From Cytobacillus horneckiae (GTDB taxonomy: Bacteria > Bacillota > Bacilli > Bacillales > Cytobacillaceae): a stretch of DNA of 64,000 bases. Made by a program: the position numbers and the translations under genes. Position 1 is the first letter of the stretch, and each line of letters begins with the position of its first letter. Positions 42,661 to 52,820 of the stretch are shown piece by piece. The notes under the pieces are model-generated. The model searched no databases. It saw only the letters and a list, made by a program, of their open reading frames with translations, and had not been told where the DNA came from. The stretch is from positions 1 through 64,000 of the forward strand of contig NZ_PISD01000028.1 of assembly GCF_002835735.1 (NCBI RefSeq), written 5' to 3'.

Positions 42661-43207
42661 AAATAAATCCTTTCGTTTTTATATTTGTAATAATAGATAT
42701 ACTTATATAGAAATAGAGAAAGGTAGAAAATATGAAATACAAACCTTAAATCTCCATATTGTATCTAAATGGATCACGTAATGATCTAATATTTTTTAAT
42801 AAAGTAAACACTTTACCATGGATAAATTCTCAGGAGCATTTATTTTTTTAAGCGTAATTACCTATACAAGCTATTAAATTGTCTATTCAATTCACCTGAA
42901 CAAATTTAAATAGACATTTTGTTAATATAATAAAACAGTTAACAATAAAGCATTTGGATACATTAAATGAATGTTAAAATATAATTACAATTAGTTCCAG
43001 ATTTCGCAAAATATAATTATATTTTACCAATATCCAGCCATTTTAGATAGGTCAAATTGATCACTAACGAAAACACATATCTAAATATAAAAGGATTGAT
43101 AGATGGATTCCCTCAACATATCAATTTCTTAGAGACCTCATTTATTATGAAATGATATTTATTTTTATTTCAATCTATTTTTAATTATCTGATTAAAAAT
43201 AGATTGA
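42661..43207. other. AT-rich intergenic region upstream of the SF1 helicase
   Basis: No gene seen. It should hold the helicase promoter. Several short inverted repeats occur (for example AAATAGACATTTTG versus TTAAATTGTCTATTC around 42880-42920, and AATAGATTGAATTG near 43197), but none forms a convincing operator or origin. Confidence 0.4.
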
Positions 43208-43381
43208 ATTGAGAGATTAATTTCGTGGACAAGGGACAAGCAGGATGATTGGGGCTACTTCGTGGAGGTAATGCCTGAAATTTTGAAAATGCAGCAATTC
43301 GGGCCCTACCCCGTAAAAGCAGTGCCCGATAAGCATTCATCTAATTATCCAAACGCCAAAAAATGTAAATATAAAAACTAA
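43208..43381 (+). pseudogene. C-terminal fragment of an unidentified gene
   Basis: The frame reads ISWTRDKQDDWGYFVEVMPE, ILKMQQFGPYPVKAVPDKHS, then SNYPNAKKCKYKN and a stop. It has clear coding character and higher GC than the flanks, but no start codon or ribosome site and an upstream stop at 43205. It looks like the 3' end of a deleted gene. Family not recognised. Confidence 0.5.
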
Positions 43382-43382
43382 G

Positions 43383-43417
43383 TAGCCAAGATACACCCGT
43401 GGTATCTTGGCTATTCT
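43383..43417. terminator. Terminator of codBA
   Basis: TAGCCAAGATAC-acccgtg-GTATCTTGGCTA is a perfect 12-bp stem, located past the cytosine deaminase stop (43449) on the minus strand. Confidence 0.85.
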
Positions 43418-43448
43418 TATTTCCTCATCGAACTGTTACGACTAACGT

Positions 43449-44717
43449 TTACTTCCTAAAATCGACAACTTCAACAGCATGACCAATGTTTATTGAAGTC
43501 TCCTGCGGCTTCGTCTCTGCAATGACTCTCCCATTTCTAACAGAATAAAGCACAGTTGCCTGCTTCCTCACTGCTTCATACTCATTCTCTGCTGCCAGTA
43601 CAATAAAGTTGGCTGGCTTGCCTGCTTCAATGCCGTACTGCTCTTCGATTTGCAGTGTTCTTGCGCTGTTTTTTGTGATTAGATCAACCGAATTGACGAT
43701 TTGTTCATAGCCCATGAGCTGTGATGCATGGATACCCATGTGAAGTACTTGCAGCATATTGCCTGTGCCAAGCGGATACCATGGATCGAAGATGTCGTCA
43801 TGGCCAAAACAGATGTTTAATCCCGCTTCCTGCAGTTCTTTCACTCGTGTAAGTCCTCTTCTTTTTGGATACGTATCAAACCGTCCTTGAAGATGGATAT
43901 TCACTAATGGGTTAGAGACAAAGTTTAAGTCGGCGAGCTTCAATAGCCTGAACAGTTTATATGTGTAGGCATCGTTGTACGAGCCCATCGCAGTTGTATG
44001 ACTGGCCGTCGTGCGCGCGCCAAGTCCGCGTTCGTAGGCTTCTTTTGCGACGACTTCGACAAAGCGGGATTGCTCGTCATCTATTTCATCACAATGGATG
44101 TCAATGAGACGATCGTATTTTTCAGCAAGATCAAAGGCAATTTTCATAGATTCAACGCCATATTCTCTAGTGAATTCGAAGTGCGGAATGCCGCCAACGA
44201 CATCGACGCCCATTTTTAACGCTTCTTCCATTAGCTCCGCGCCATTCGGATAAGAAAGTATCCCTTCCTGCGGGAAAGCGACAAGCTGGATATCGACATA
44301 AGGGGCCATTTCCTCCTTCACTTCTAGCATCGCTTTCACTGCTGTCAAAGTTGGATCAGTTGTGTCCACATGGGTGCGGACGTGCTGAATGCCTTGGGCG
44401 ATTTGCCATTTAAGTGCCGTTGTTGCACGCGTTTTGACATCCTCATGTGTTAAGAACGCTTTGCGCTCTGACCAGCGCTGGATGCCTTCGAATAATGTGC
44501 CACTTAAGTTCCATTCCGGCTCGCCTGCCGTTAACGTTGTATCTAAATGGATGTGAGGCTCGATAAACGGCGGGAGGACAAGTGCTCCATTTACATCAAT
44601 GATTTCTTCATTTTCAGTCGTCTCAAGTGTTTGTGTGATTGTTTCAAATTGTCCATCGTTAATAACAAGATGCCATAAGCCTTCTTTACCCCGCAATTTT
44701 GCGTTTTGAATAATCAT
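43449..44717 (-). CDS. codA: Cytosine deaminase (amidohydrolase)
   Basis: Deaminates cytosine to uracil for salvage. It is 422 residues long. The amidohydrolase metal site starts with [20 protein letters not shown]. Further landmarks are [10 protein letters not shown], a His-Cys-Asp segment [33 protein letters not shown] and [20 protein letters not shown]. These match bacterial CodA. It begins with an ATG at 44717 inside the end of codB (32-bp overlap), so translation is coupled. Expression is probably set by the PyrR attenuator upstream of codB. Confidence 0.93.
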   Translation of the reverse strand: MIIQNAKLRGKEGLWHLVINDGQFETITQTLETTENEEIIDVNGALVLPPFIEPHIHLDTTLTAGEPEWNLSGTLFEGIQRWSERKAFLTHEDVKTRATTALKWQIAQGIQHVRTHVDTTDPTLTAVKAMLEVKEEMAPYVDIQLVAFPQEGILSYPNGAELMEEALKMGVDVVGGIPHFEFTREYGVESMKIAFDLAEKYDRLIDIHCDEIDDEQSRFVEVVAKEAYERGLGARTTASHTTAMGSYNDAYTYKLFRLLKLADLNFVSNPLVNIHLQGRFDTYPKRRGLTRVKELQEAGLNICFGHDDIFDPWYPLGTGNMLQVLHMGIHASQLMGYEQIVNSVDLITKNSARTLQIEEQYGIEAGKPANFIVLAAENEYEAVRKQATVLYSVRNGRVIAETKPQETSINIGHAVEVVDFRK

Positions 44718-45957
44718 CTTCTATCCCCTTTTCTTTTGATGTTTTTGTTAAAGCCATAAGAGCAATGTAGATAACCGCTGTGCCTATTAGAGCATTCAAT
44801 GGTGTGATTCCCGGTGCCAGCTGGGCAAAAGCGACGCCAATCACCCATGCGGCCATTGCCACCCAGTTGACTGTTTTAAATTTCATATCGGCGAATAACG
44901 GATAATTTCTGCGTTTTACGAAGAAATAATCAGCAATAATGATGGCCCCTATCGATGGCACCGCTGCACTTAAAACATTGAGAAAGCCGACAAAATTGTT
45001 ATACATCCACATCGCAAAGATTGTACCAACCAAACCATTGATTACGACGAAGACCTTCTTAGAGATTTTTGTAATATTGGCAAATCCTAAGCCCGAAGCG
45101 TAGAGCGCGTTATCATTCGTTGTCCAAATATTGAGACCGAGTACGATAATTGCCGGAATCATCAGTCCTTGCAGAAACATGACTTCTGAGATTTCTGCCA
45201 GATTATAAGCCATCGCGCCGACAGCACCGAATAGAAACATAAGTGAATTCCCTAAGAAAAACGCAATCACTGTTGCGGTGACAGCCTGCTTAGAGCTTTG
45301 CGCGAAACGAGCAAAGTCAGGAGTAAGCGTACCGCCGCTAATGAAAGAGCCGATACAGATTGATAGTGCTGCTGCGACAGTTAATGTTTGCGCAGGTGTA
45401 TAATCAAGCAATCCTTGTAAGCCGCCAAGCGTAGAAATCCCTTCAAAAACAGAGTAGCCGCCTAAAATGGCAATTGCAGGCACTGCAATAAAACCAAGAA
45501 TGACGAGTGATTTCATTCCAAAAATCGCTGAAGCGGTCATCGCTAAACCAAAGATGAAAATGAGTGCATAAACATTCCAGCCCATCGCATTCGCTACCGG
45601 CACAGCAAACATTGCTACCCCGACTCCAAACCAGCCCACCTGGGTAAAGCCTAGTAAAAAGGATGGTAAATAGGAGCCTTTTTCACCAAAGGCATATTTA
45701 GCCAGTAAATGCGTGGATAATCCCGTTTTTGCGGCAATATGCGCTAATGCTCCAGTATAGATGCCGAGCAGAAAATTACCTGCCAGCACAATGACGAGAA
45801 ATTCTGTAAAGCTTAAACTGATACCGAGCTCTCCCCCTGCCAGCATGCTCGCTGAGAAGAAAGTGAACCCAAGCATAACGGACAATGTCTTCCAAAAATT
45901 ATTTCTCTGCGTTTTCGGCACCGCTTGCCACGAAAACTCTTGATCGATTTTACTCAT
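44686..45957 (-). CDS. codB: Cytosine permease (NCS1 family)
   Basis: A proton-coupled cytosine importer, 423 residues, about 12 membrane segments. The N-terminus is typical (the [20 protein letters not shown] region before the first segment). Others are [24 protein letters not shown], [32 protein letters not shown] and [18 protein letters not shown], which are NCS1 substrate and sodium/proton site regions. The ATG at 45957 follows GGAGGGATTTTG. It is the first gene of codBA and is preceded by a PyrR-type attenuator. Confidence 0.93.
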   Translation of the reverse strand: MSKIDQEFSWQAVPKTQRNNFWKTLSVMLGFTFFSASMLAGGELGISLSFTEFLVIVLAGNFLLGIYTGALAHIAAKTGLSTHLLAKYAFGEKGSYLPSFLLGFTQVGWFGVGVAMFAVPVANAMGWNVYALIFIFGLAMTASAIFGMKSLVILGFIAVPAIAILGGYSVFEGISTLGGLQGLLDYTPAQTLTVAAALSICIGSFISGGTLTPDFARFAQSSKQAVTATVIAFFLGNSLMFLFGAVGAMAYNLAEISEVMFLQGLMIPAIIVLGLNIWTTNDNALYASGLGFANITKISKKVFVVINGLVGTIFAMWMYNNFVGFLNVLSAAVPSIGAIIIADYFFVKRRNYPLFADMKFKTVNWVAMAAWVIGVAFAQLAPGITPLNALIGTAVIYIALMALTKTSKEKGIEDDYSKRKIAG

Positions 45958-45995
45958 CAAAATCCCTCCAAAAAGTTTCCTGATACCAATAAGCA

Positions 45996-46170
45996 GAAAA
46001 AAAGAGGCTAATCGTCAATGGAAAACTGACAATTAGCCTCTCAATCTATTATAGCCTGCGCGAATAGGCAAAAGTACAAGCATTCCCTCTAGGAATTGCC
46101 TCAACTTTTTCTCGCAATCTACAAACATCCGCTGCCCTTGCCAGCCTCTCTGGACTGAATTAAAGGTACC
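45996..46170 (-). promoter_or_regulatory. PyrR-binding attenuator (pyrimidine-responsive) of codBA
   Basis: Read on the minus strand, the RNA carries the PyrR recognition segment TTTAATTCAGTCCAGAGAGG followed by CTGGCAAGGGCAGC (46164-46131), matching the known ARUCCNGNGAGGYU anti-antiterminator consensus. It ends with an intrinsic terminator, AGAGGCTAATTGTC paired with GACGATTAGCCTCT and a run of seven T (46041-45996). Uridine nucleotides bound to PyrR should favour termination and repress cytosine uptake and deamination. Confidence 0.87.
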
Positions 46171-46187
46171 AGTATTAAATTATGTTT

Positions 46188-46216
46188 ATTATTGCAGAAA
46201 AGCATCGGGGCGTCAA
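46188..46216 (-). promoter_or_regulatory. Sigma-A promoter of codBA
   Basis: Minus-strand TTGACG (46216-46211) and AATAAT (46193-46188) are separated by 17 bp. Transcription would start near 46181, just ahead of the PyrR-binding segment. Confidence 0.6.
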
Positions 46217-46426
46217 TGGAAATTTTACTAACATCCCATTTAACAATACTGAAAGAATACATTGTTAAAATATTCAAAATGTATACAATTTCAATTCAAA
46301 GGCGTATAATTAAATTGTCGACAATCTACTATTTACTCTTTTCTGAATTTATAACTAAAGACAGAAATGTAATGGCTTACATTAATAGTAGATTTATTTT
46401 TATACAACAGAAAGAGGGGAAACAAC

Positions 46427-47374
46427 ATGAAGGGTTGGGAATTTACAGCAACAAATGTACCGTTAAAGGTGATTGAAAAACCGGATCCGACAGCAACAGA
46501 GGGCCGTGTGATTATTGAGGTAAAGGCTGCTGGTCTTTGCCATTCAGATGTAGGTGCGTTAAATGATCCAAAATGGATGGATATTATTGAGAAAAAACCA
46601 ATTATTATGGGCCATGAAGTAGCTGGCATCATTACTGAAGTGGGAGAAGGCGTTACTGACTTCAAAGTGGGCGACCGTGTTGGCGTTTGTCCGGTTAGCC
46701 TAGTTGGTATGGGGCCTGGCTACGGATATGACGGCGGCTATTCTAGCAAAGTATCTGCGCCAGCAGTTGACCTTGTTCCAATTCCAGATGGAGTAACTTA
46801 TGCCCAAGCTGCAGCTGGAACAGATGCCGGAATGACATCTTATCATGCAATGTTTAAACGCGGCGGTGCCAAGCCTGGCATGAAGGTAGCGGTGATTGGC
46901 ATCGGTGGATTAGGACAAATCGCAGCACGTGCAGCAGTTGTTGCTGGAATTGAAGTTTACGCTGTAGATGTAAGTCCGAAAGCTCGTGAATTGGCTAAGG
47001 AAATCGGTGTAAAAGCTGTCTATGAAGATATTAAAGAATTAGCGGATATTGCACCTGACCTCGTTGTAGACTATGCTGGTTTCGGCACAACAACCGCAGG
47101 TGCAATTGATATTGTCGCTCCAGGCGGTAAAGTAGTTTTAGTAGGGATGGGCAAATTGGAATCAACCATAAATACTGACCCGCTCATCTTAAAAGCTGCA
47201 AGTCTGTTAGGAAGCGTAGGCGGTGATAAATATGATATTGCCGAAGTTTATAAGCTAATGGCTTCAGGCGATATTAGCCCTTCGATAACAGAAATCACTT
47301 TTGATGAAATAGGTGAAGGTCTCGCACGCTTAGAACGTCATGAAGTAACAGGCAGACTTGTTGCCATTATGTAA
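46427..47374 (+). CDS. Zinc-type alcohol dehydrogenase (MDR family), short form
   Basis: A 315-residue medium-chain dehydrogenase. Catalytic zinc ligands are seen in AGLCHSDVG (Cys37-His38 region) and MGHEVAGII. The NAD fold has GMKVAVIGIGGLGQIAARAAV with an acidic VYAVDVS. The usual four-cysteine structural zinc loop is missing and the protein is about 30 residues shorter than standard enzymes. It therefore belongs to the group without structural zinc. The start has AGAGGGGAAAC upstream. It is a single gene with its own terminator. Substrate unknown. Confidence 0.88.
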   Translation: MKGWEFTATNVPLKVIEKPDPTATEGRVIIEVKAAGLCHSDVGALNDPKWMDIIEKKPIIMGHEVAGIITEVGEGVTDFKVGDRVGVCPVSLVGMGPGYGYDGGYSSKVSAPAVDLVPIPDGVTYAQAAAGTDAGMTSYHAMFKRGGAKPGMKVAVIGIGGLGQIAARAAVVAGIEVYAVDVSPKARELAKEIGVKAVYEDIKELADIAPDLVVDYAGFGTTTAGAIDIVAPGGKVVLVGMGKLESTINTDPLILKAASLLGSVGGDKYDIAEVYKLMASGDISPSITEITFDEIGEGLARLERHEVTGRLVAIM

Positions 47375-47375
47375 T

Positions 47376-47441
47376 TCTAAAATGCTTTCTTTAATGCAGA
47401 AAGATGAATAGTCTGACTGCTTTAAAGGAAGCATTTTTGCT
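47376..47441 (+). terminator. Terminator after the alcohol dehydrogenase
   Basis: AAATGCTTTCTTTAATGCAG pairs with CTGCTTTAAAGGAAGCATTT and ends in TTTTTGC, with a loop of about 18 bases. Confidence 0.8.
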
Positions 47442-47735
47442 CATCATATAGTGTTTATTTGTGCAAAAATCAAAGTAAAAACATTTGCGCTCTCTCTTAA
47501 GACATGTCTTTTTATGTATATTTGTTTATTTGCTTAAATAATTTTTAATCCTCGAAAATCTCTACTCATTCCCTATATTATTGAATTTTCATGCCCCTAA
47601 TTGAATATTTTGAAATAATTACATATTCCGTTATTAACTCATCCGTGGTAAACTTATTTTCATGATACTGTCCGCCAGAATTAAACATTTGTACACTATA
47701 CTAATATAATTAACTACTAACCTCGGAGGAAAATC

Positions 47736-48956
47736 ATGAAAAACATCTTACTTAAGTGGAATCAAATCAGCTTGGTGAAACGAATACTATTAGGTATCAT
47801 TATCGGTATTTTGTTAGCAGTTACTATCCCTGATGCCGCAAGTTGGGTTTCAATTTTTGGCTCCTTATTTGTAGGCGCTTTAAAAGCTGTAGCACCCATT
47901 CTAGTTTTATTCTTAGTCATGCATGCTATATCAAGCCATAAGAGCGGCAAACAAACCAATATGAAATCTATTCTTGCCCTTTATGGATTAGGTACACTGT
48001 TAGCCGGCGCTGTTGGTGTCATCGCAAGCTTTTTGTTTCCAATTAGCTTATCACTTACAACCGGTACACAAGACATCACACCACCTGGCGGAATTTTAGA
48101 AGTTTTTGAGACATTGTTGTTTAATATTGTAGATAATCCTATTAATGCGATCATAAATGCTAATTATATCGGAATCCTAACTTGGGCCATCCTTCTAGGA
48201 CTCGTGCTCAAAAAAGCGGCTGATACAACTAAAATAGCCATTGCCAATTTTTCTGATGCTATAACAAAAATCGTTAAATGGGTCATTGATTTGGCACCAT
48301 TAGGAATTATGGGTCTTGTATTCGATGCAATTGCTACTAGCGGGCTTTCTTCTTTATTAGAATACGGACAGCTGCTTGCCCTGCTGCTTGGCTGTATGTT
48401 CTTTGTCGCACTGGTGGTCAATCCAGTAATCGTATTCATTTATACGCGGCAAAACCCTTATCCGCTCGTATTTAGAGTTTTGAGGGAAAGCGGTCTGACT
48501 GCCTTCTTTACACGCAGCTCAGCAGCAAATATTCCTGTAAATTTAACATTATGTAAAAAGTTAGGACTAGATAAAGATACTTATTCCGTGTCTATTCCTT
48601 TAGGTGCTACTATTAATATGGCAGGTGCCGCTGTAACCATTTCAGTTTTGACCCTTGCAGCAGCGCATACACTTGGTCTTAATGTGGATATTTGGACAGC
48701 AGTCATTCTCATGGTTATTGCAGCCGTTTCCGCTGCAGGTGCTTCAGGTGTTGCCGGCGGATCGCTCTTGCTAATCCCGCTTGCTTGTAGCTTGTTAGGT
48801 ATCCCTAATGAAATTGCCATGCAAGTTGTAGCTGTCGGCTTCATCGTCGGCGTGTTGCAGGACTCTTGTGAAACTGCTTTGAACTCATCTACAGACGTAT
48901 TGTTTACAGCGGCTGCTGATATAGCTAGAGAGCGTAAAGAAAACGCTGCTGCTTAA
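47736..48956 (+). CDS. sstT: Serine/threonine:sodium symporter
   Basis: A 406-residue DAACS-family carrier matching SstT. It has eight helices plus two hairpins: [39 protein letters not shown], a hairpin [18 protein letters not shown] with RSS-type serine-rich tip, [20 protein letters not shown], and [18 protein letters not shown] then [13 protein letters not shown]. It imports L-serine and L-threonine with sodium. The ATG follows CGGAGGAAAATC. Alone in its unit, with a strong terminator after it. Confidence 0.93.
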   Translation: MKNILLKWNQISLVKRILLGIIIGILLAVTIPDAASWVSIFGSLFVGALKAVAPILVLFLVMHAISSHKSGKQTNMKSILALYGLGTLLAGAVGVIASFLFPISLSLTTGTQDITPPGGILEVFETLLFNIVDNPINAIINANYIGILTWAILLGLVLKKAADTTKIAIANFSDAITKIVKWVIDLAPLGIMGLVFDAIATSGLSSLLEYGQLLALLLGCMFFVALVVNPVIVFIYTRQNPYPLVFRVLRESGLTAFFTRSSAANIPVNLTLCKKLGLDKDTYSVSIPLGATINMAGAAVTISVLTLAAAHTLGLNVDIWTAVILMVIAAVSAAGASGVAGGSLLLIPLACSLLGIPNEIAMQVVAVGFIVGVLQDSCETALNSSTDVLFTAAADIARERKENAAA

Positions 48957-48963
48957 ATTGAAA

Positions 48964-49003
48964 TAGAACCCGCTTTACTTTCAAAGTAGAGCGGGTTCTT
49001 TAC
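48964..49003 (+). terminator. Terminator of sstT
   Basis: AGAACCCGCTTTACTTT-caa-AGTAGAGCGGGTTCT is followed by TTA, shortly after the sstT stop. Confidence 0.9.
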
Positions 49004-49042
49004 GCTCAAACCTACGAGCATGGTTGCATTTGAGCATGCTCA

Positions 49043-49204
49043 TTATTCTTTCCCTAAGTGTTCCTGCAATGCCTTTACAAACTCAATGCGACTGTAGGCA
49101 GGACCGCCTTCCACCGATGGATCGACGATATTAACAAACGCTTGATTATTTTTGAGCGCATTTGTGCTATTTGCAATTGGGTTATTTTGAAGGTCTTCCA
49201 TTAG
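49043..49204 (-). pseudogene. C-terminal fragment of a periplasmic-binding (siderophore ABC) protein
   Basis: A 52-residue open tail on the minus strand: MEDLQNNPIANSTNALKNNQ, then AFVNIVDPSVEGGPAYSRIE, and FVKALQEHLGKE with a stop. This is like the last about 50 residues of iron-siderophore substrate-binding proteins. There is no ribosome site and upstream sequence is lost at the tandem repeat. The assignment rests on the general pattern and is moderate. Confidence 0.5.
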
Positions 49205-49240
49205 CGGAAAATGGTATAAATAGGTAGTCTATATTCATTT

Positions 49241-49449
49241 TTTGGGGGTACTCAAGTAAAAGCCGTCATAGCTTCTGGAACTGGAACCGAAATTGGGGAT
49301 ACTCAGCTGAAATCGTCATAGTTTCTATAACTGGAACCGAAATTAGGGATACTCATGCTGAAATGGTTATAGTTTCTATAACTGGAACCGAAATTGGAGC
49401 TACTCATGATGAAATGGTCATAGTTTCTGGAACTGGTATCGAAATTGGG
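49241..49449. repeat. Tandem repeat of 50-51 bp, four copies
   Basis: Units start near 49244, 49295, 49345 and 49396. Each contains GGGGATACTCA, then GCTGAAAT, CATAGTTTCTATAACTGG and AACCGAAATT, with few differences. On the minus strand the 51-bp period gives a 17-residue repeat (SSYRNYDHFSM, PNFG), but no start or gene context supports translation. The array joins the 3' relic of a transporter gene to the terminator of the M6 protease. Confidence 0.88.
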
Positions 49450-49533
49450 TAATGGTAAGCAACGGGGGAACTTCATGCCAGCAAGGTCTCGACTTCCAAT
49501 CAATGATTCATCCCCTTTATTTCCCAAACCGTA

Positions 49534-49566
49534 AAAAGACTCAGCATCCGTAAATACTGAGTCCTT
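49534..49566 (-). terminator. Terminator after the M6 protease gene
   Basis: Minus strand AAGGACTCAGTATTTA-CGG-ATGCTGAGTCTTTTT, a 9-11 bp stem with T run, about 90 bp past the stop at 49658. Confidence 0.8.
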
Positions 49567-49657
49567 TAGTTAATACTCTTAAACTACTAATGAAGATTAT
49601 AGTATTTTTTCAGCCCTATCTTACAAAACAATCATCGACAATTGGAACATACTTAAA

Positions 49658-51874
49658 TTAATTTTCCAGCAGGAATGTAGTGTAATGCAGTAAAGCATCC
49701 CCAGCACGCTCAGAGATTTTTCCATCTGTCTCGCTTTTACTAATCAATGCTTTAAACCCTTCAAGGTGTTTGCGTACCTTTTCATTTTCTCCTTGTTTTT
49801 CAAAACGTTCTACTGCAGTTAAGTGCATCTCAAATGCACGGACCGCACTGCTGTCGGTGAATTCTCCCTCATCGTTAAAGTAAGAGACGAGCGAGTTAAG
49901 TCCAGATGCATTTACAATATTAAGTAAAGTATAATCTTCCGCTGCTGTTTGCTCAGAATCAGTTTCAGAAGCAGCAGTGAAAGTTAAGTTTGTAAGTGCT
50001 TGTTCCCCTTCAGGAATTTCTACATAAACAGGTACCTCTACTGTTTCGCCAGCTGCAACTTCAACGAGGTTATTAAGCAGTTTCACTTCCCATCCAGCTT
50101 CTGTAAAAGCATTGAGACGGAAAATATCTGATTCTTCACCAGTATTTGTCACGTTATAACTGTATGTTGCAATTTTTCCTGGTACCGCATGTTCGGTTGA
50201 ACCAGAGCCAACTGCCACACCGCGTTCATAAGGACCGGCACCATCTAAGTGGCGCACGGCTACGCGATAGGAAAGTGCTCCATCTTCGGCAACAAGCTTA
50301 TCAAGAATATAAAAGTGGAGACGATTATGCTCGTCGATATATTCATTGACAATCCCCTCAGCCGTGCCTGCTTTAAATGTTGAATCCACTAGTTGTTCTA
50401 ATGAACCTTTAGAATACTTTACTTCTGTTCCATCAGGTCGAGTATAGTCAACTACATCTATATCCTCTGGATGAGAGTCAACTACCCATATATTTGGCGC
50501 TTCTTCCGTATTTCTTGTTTTTGCCAGCAGCACGCCGTCGTCGTGGGTGAAGGAGTCATAGCCTACTCTGTCAACAACCTCAACAGTATAGTTGTTATAC
50601 CATTTCTCGCCGCGGTGCATATCTGCACGCCAATCATCATCAATATAGTTGATTGGTGTATGGTCTACCATTTCAATATTAATGCCATATATGCCGTCGC
50701 GCCCAAAGGCTTCACCAGTTGGTACGGAGCGAGTTAAAATATCAGCAAATAATGGTCCGGTTTCCTCAAGGTCATCACGCTGGACGTTAATATACTGGTC
50801 TTCTTCCAAGAAGCCTTGCTTAATTTTATTACGCAGCATATGATGCGGAGGAACTGATCCGCCTTGAGTGGCTGGAATCATCCAGCGCGTATGTCCACCG
50901 CCAGGTCCATTGAAGCTGCCGCTGCTCATTAATTCCCACGAACCGGCATATGTTCGAATTGGCGGATTGGCTTGTGGATTATTATAGTTATCTCTCAGAC
51001 CCATTAAATGTCCGAATTCATGAGCATACGTCGCCATGCCGTTGCTTGAGCCTTGAATGGAAGTCGTGCCGCTCGCACTAGACCAAATAGATTTTGCAGC
51101 AAACCAAGAAGTCCAAGGCACATAGCGAGTGATGACCCAATTTTTATCCAAGCCATATTGTGCCGGCGGTCCAAATTCAGCCGGGATTTCATCAGGATTC
51201 ATAAACATCATCTCGCCAAACTCCTGCCATACACCTGTTTCAGCATAGCCGGAGTGCAAGATGAATATGAAGTCATATTCTTCTCCGGAAGCATCCAAAT
51301 CAGCTTGCGCCTTAGCAACCGCCTCTGGCCTCAAGCTTTTCGGACTATAGCCCTCAGGCAAAAATGACTGCTGATTAAATTCATTCAAGCCATATTGGAA
51401 TTCATTGTGATCCATACGATATACACCATACCCATCAAGCTCCACTTCCCATTTTCCATAAGAATTTTCTCGCCAAAAATCACTAATCGTGCGATAGTTA
51501 TTTAGCTCTTGAGGCGTATTCAAATAATCCAGCCAAAAATCGACAAGCTCCTCCTCAGGAACATTGCCAATTTGCGGATTTCCAGCCGGATCTGTCCCTG
51601 CATCATTCAGCACTTGGAACGGCAGGTCAGGAAAATCAACAAGCACCAATGCACCTCTCAATCTTCTCTCTGGCTCTACCTCAACATCCTCCCAGCTTGT
51701 TCCCGGAAGCTGATTAAAGTCCTCCCAAGTTTGATCCCGTGGCAGAACCCAAGACTCTTTATCTATTGGTTCAGGAAAATCAGATAGCCCAGGCTGTGTA
51801 GCGAAGGCTGTTGCCGATGAAAAAAGCAGTAGAATACCAAGCAGTGTGCCAGTCAACATTTTAAACAATTTCAT
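49658..51874 (-). CDS. Secreted immune inhibitor A-like M6 metalloprotease
   Basis: A 738-residue secreted zinc protease. Residues 1-26 are a signal peptide (FKMLTGTLLGILLLFSSATA, cleavage after AFA). The propeptide/catalytic part carries the M6 zinc motif YAHEFGHLMGLRDNYNN (HExxHxxGxxD). Residues about 560-660 form a beta-rich domain like NEW3 (SYNVTNTGEESDIF, NNLVEVAAGETVEVPVYVE) that is often used for wall or substrate binding. The end (residues 665-738) is helical (FEMHLTAVERFEKQGEN). The family digests host or environmental proteins. The ATG follows AGGGAGGGG. It is a single-gene unit. Confidence 0.92.
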   Translation of the reverse strand: MKLFKMLTGTLLGILLLFSSATAFATQPGLSDFPEPIDKESWVLPRDQTWEDFNQLPGTSWEDVEVEPERRLRGALVLVDFPDLPFQVLNDAGTDPAGNPQIGNVPEEELVDFWLDYLNTPQELNNYRTISDFWRENSYGKWEVELDGYGVYRMDHNEFQYGLNEFNQQSFLPEGYSPKSLRPEAVAKAQADLDASGEEYDFIFILHSGYAETGVWQEFGEMMFMNPDEIPAEFGPPAQYGLDKNWVITRYVPWTSWFAAKSIWSSASGTTSIQGSSNGMATYAHEFGHLMGLRDNYNNPQANPPIRTYAGSWELMSSGSFNGPGGGHTRWMIPATQGGSVPPHHMLRNKIKQGFLEEDQYINVQRDDLEETGPLFADILTRSVPTGEAFGRDGIYGINIEMVDHTPINYIDDDWRADMHRGEKWYNNYTVEVVDRVGYDSFTHDDGVLLAKTRNTEEAPNIWVVDSHPEDIDVVDYTRPDGTEVKYSKGSLEQLVDSTFKAGTAEGIVNEYIDEHNRLHFYILDKLVAEDGALSYRVAVRHLDGAGPYERGVAVGSGSTEHAVPGKIATYSYNVTNTGEESDIFRLNAFTEAGWEVKLLNNLVEVAAGETVEVPVYVEIPEGEQALTNLTFTAASETDSEQTAAEDYTLLNIVNASGLNSLVSYFNDEGEFTDSSAVRAFEMHLTAVERFEKQGENEKVRKHLEGFKALISKSETDGKISERAGDALLHYTTFLLEN

Positions 51875-52355
51875 AAAGACCCCTCCCTTTTAACATTTGA
51901 ATTGTGTTTCACTATGTAAATCACTTTTTTTCATAAGGAGAGCGACTGCCGAGAAGGACTGAGGAGGATAGACATATAAAACACACAATCTACTAAAACG
52001 TAAAAACCTTATTCCATTGCTCCTCCTTCCAATTAATTAATGACAAGGGTAAGACGAGCAACACGATGCCTAACCCCTTTTTAAAAAGTAACACAAAAAT
52101 TCTAAATAATTTGAATAAATGATAAATTTTTTAAAAATAAGGAAAAGGTCATATATATATGTTTTGTTAAATTTTTTCACATTTACACCTCCTCACTGTT
52201 TCACTTCACTATAAAAGGCAAATGTTATCAGAAACCTGACATTTGTCTTTCATTTTGCGTTCTTTGACCTGACTGATGTGCACCGATAGATTATATCGAA
52301 GAAGGAACGATTCCCTTAAAAGGGCGCAAATGCTCTGTCCCAAGCATCGGCTTTT
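51875..52355. other. Intergenic region upstream of the M6 protease
   Basis: No gene is supported. The segment is AT-rich apart from a patch near 52320-52360 (CCCTTAAAAGGG and AAATGCTCTGTCCCAAGCAT). Reading frames here are short and lack ribosome sites. It should contain the protease promoter. Confidence 0.4.
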
Positions 52356-52601
52356 TCATTTCTTTACTTCATTACCACAGACGACTTCCATGACTCTTCT
52401 TAAAATGGCTACAGCGCTTGAACCGTTAAAAATAGGAAGATATCCTATTGGCCAGCTAATTTCAGCCAATGCACCATAAGCATTTGCCCTTCCATAAACA
52501 ATTTGCTCTAAAGATTCACGAGCCTTAGCACGACTCTTAGCATTTGATTGTCCTTTCTCAGTAGTTAGTAGCTGTACCACAATGAAAAGTGGATAACTCA
52601 T
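52356..52601 (-). pseudogene. Unidentified coding fragment, possibly a toxin-domain relic
   Basis: An 81-residue reading frame without a ribosome site. The segment ARESLEQIVYGRANAYGALA, EISWPIGYLPIFNG looks protein-like. Just upstream the minus strand has further coding-like pieces in other frames (HEITVHSKGRHASAPKL near 52690; KLPIHELSTFHCGTATNY near 52590). Together these suggest a frameshifted, decayed gene beside the LXG locus. The family is not recognised; a C-terminal toxin cassette relic is speculative. Confidence 0.35.
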
Positions 52602-52820
52602 GGATAGGCAGCTTTTTAGATGCGATTTGTTGGTTGCTAGCTGACCTTAGCTGTCCTTGTTAATTTAGGTGCAGATGCATGTCTGCCTTTGCTATGAACC
52701 GTAATTTCATGGTCATCAGTGCTGCACAAAAATTCCTTTTAATACACAAAAAAAACAACGGCTCTTAGGACCATTGCTTTTCTGCTTTATTTAGACTAAC
52801 TCGAACATCTATTATATTTT

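Noticed and set aside
46050-46080. Fourth copy of the catechol-type leader upstream of codB (GAATAGGC-AAAAGTA similarity to leader 3)
   Set aside because: The match is only about 15-20 bases, the outer and inner stems are absent, and the segment belongs to the PyrR antiterminator region.
46192-46476. Plus-strand frame before the alcohol dehydrogenase
   Set aside because: No ribosome site, AT-driven composition, and it overlaps the real ATG at 46427 in another frame.
49241-49449. CRISPR array
   Set aside because: The 50-51-bp units are contiguous and repeat along their whole length. There are no unique spacers and no cas genes.
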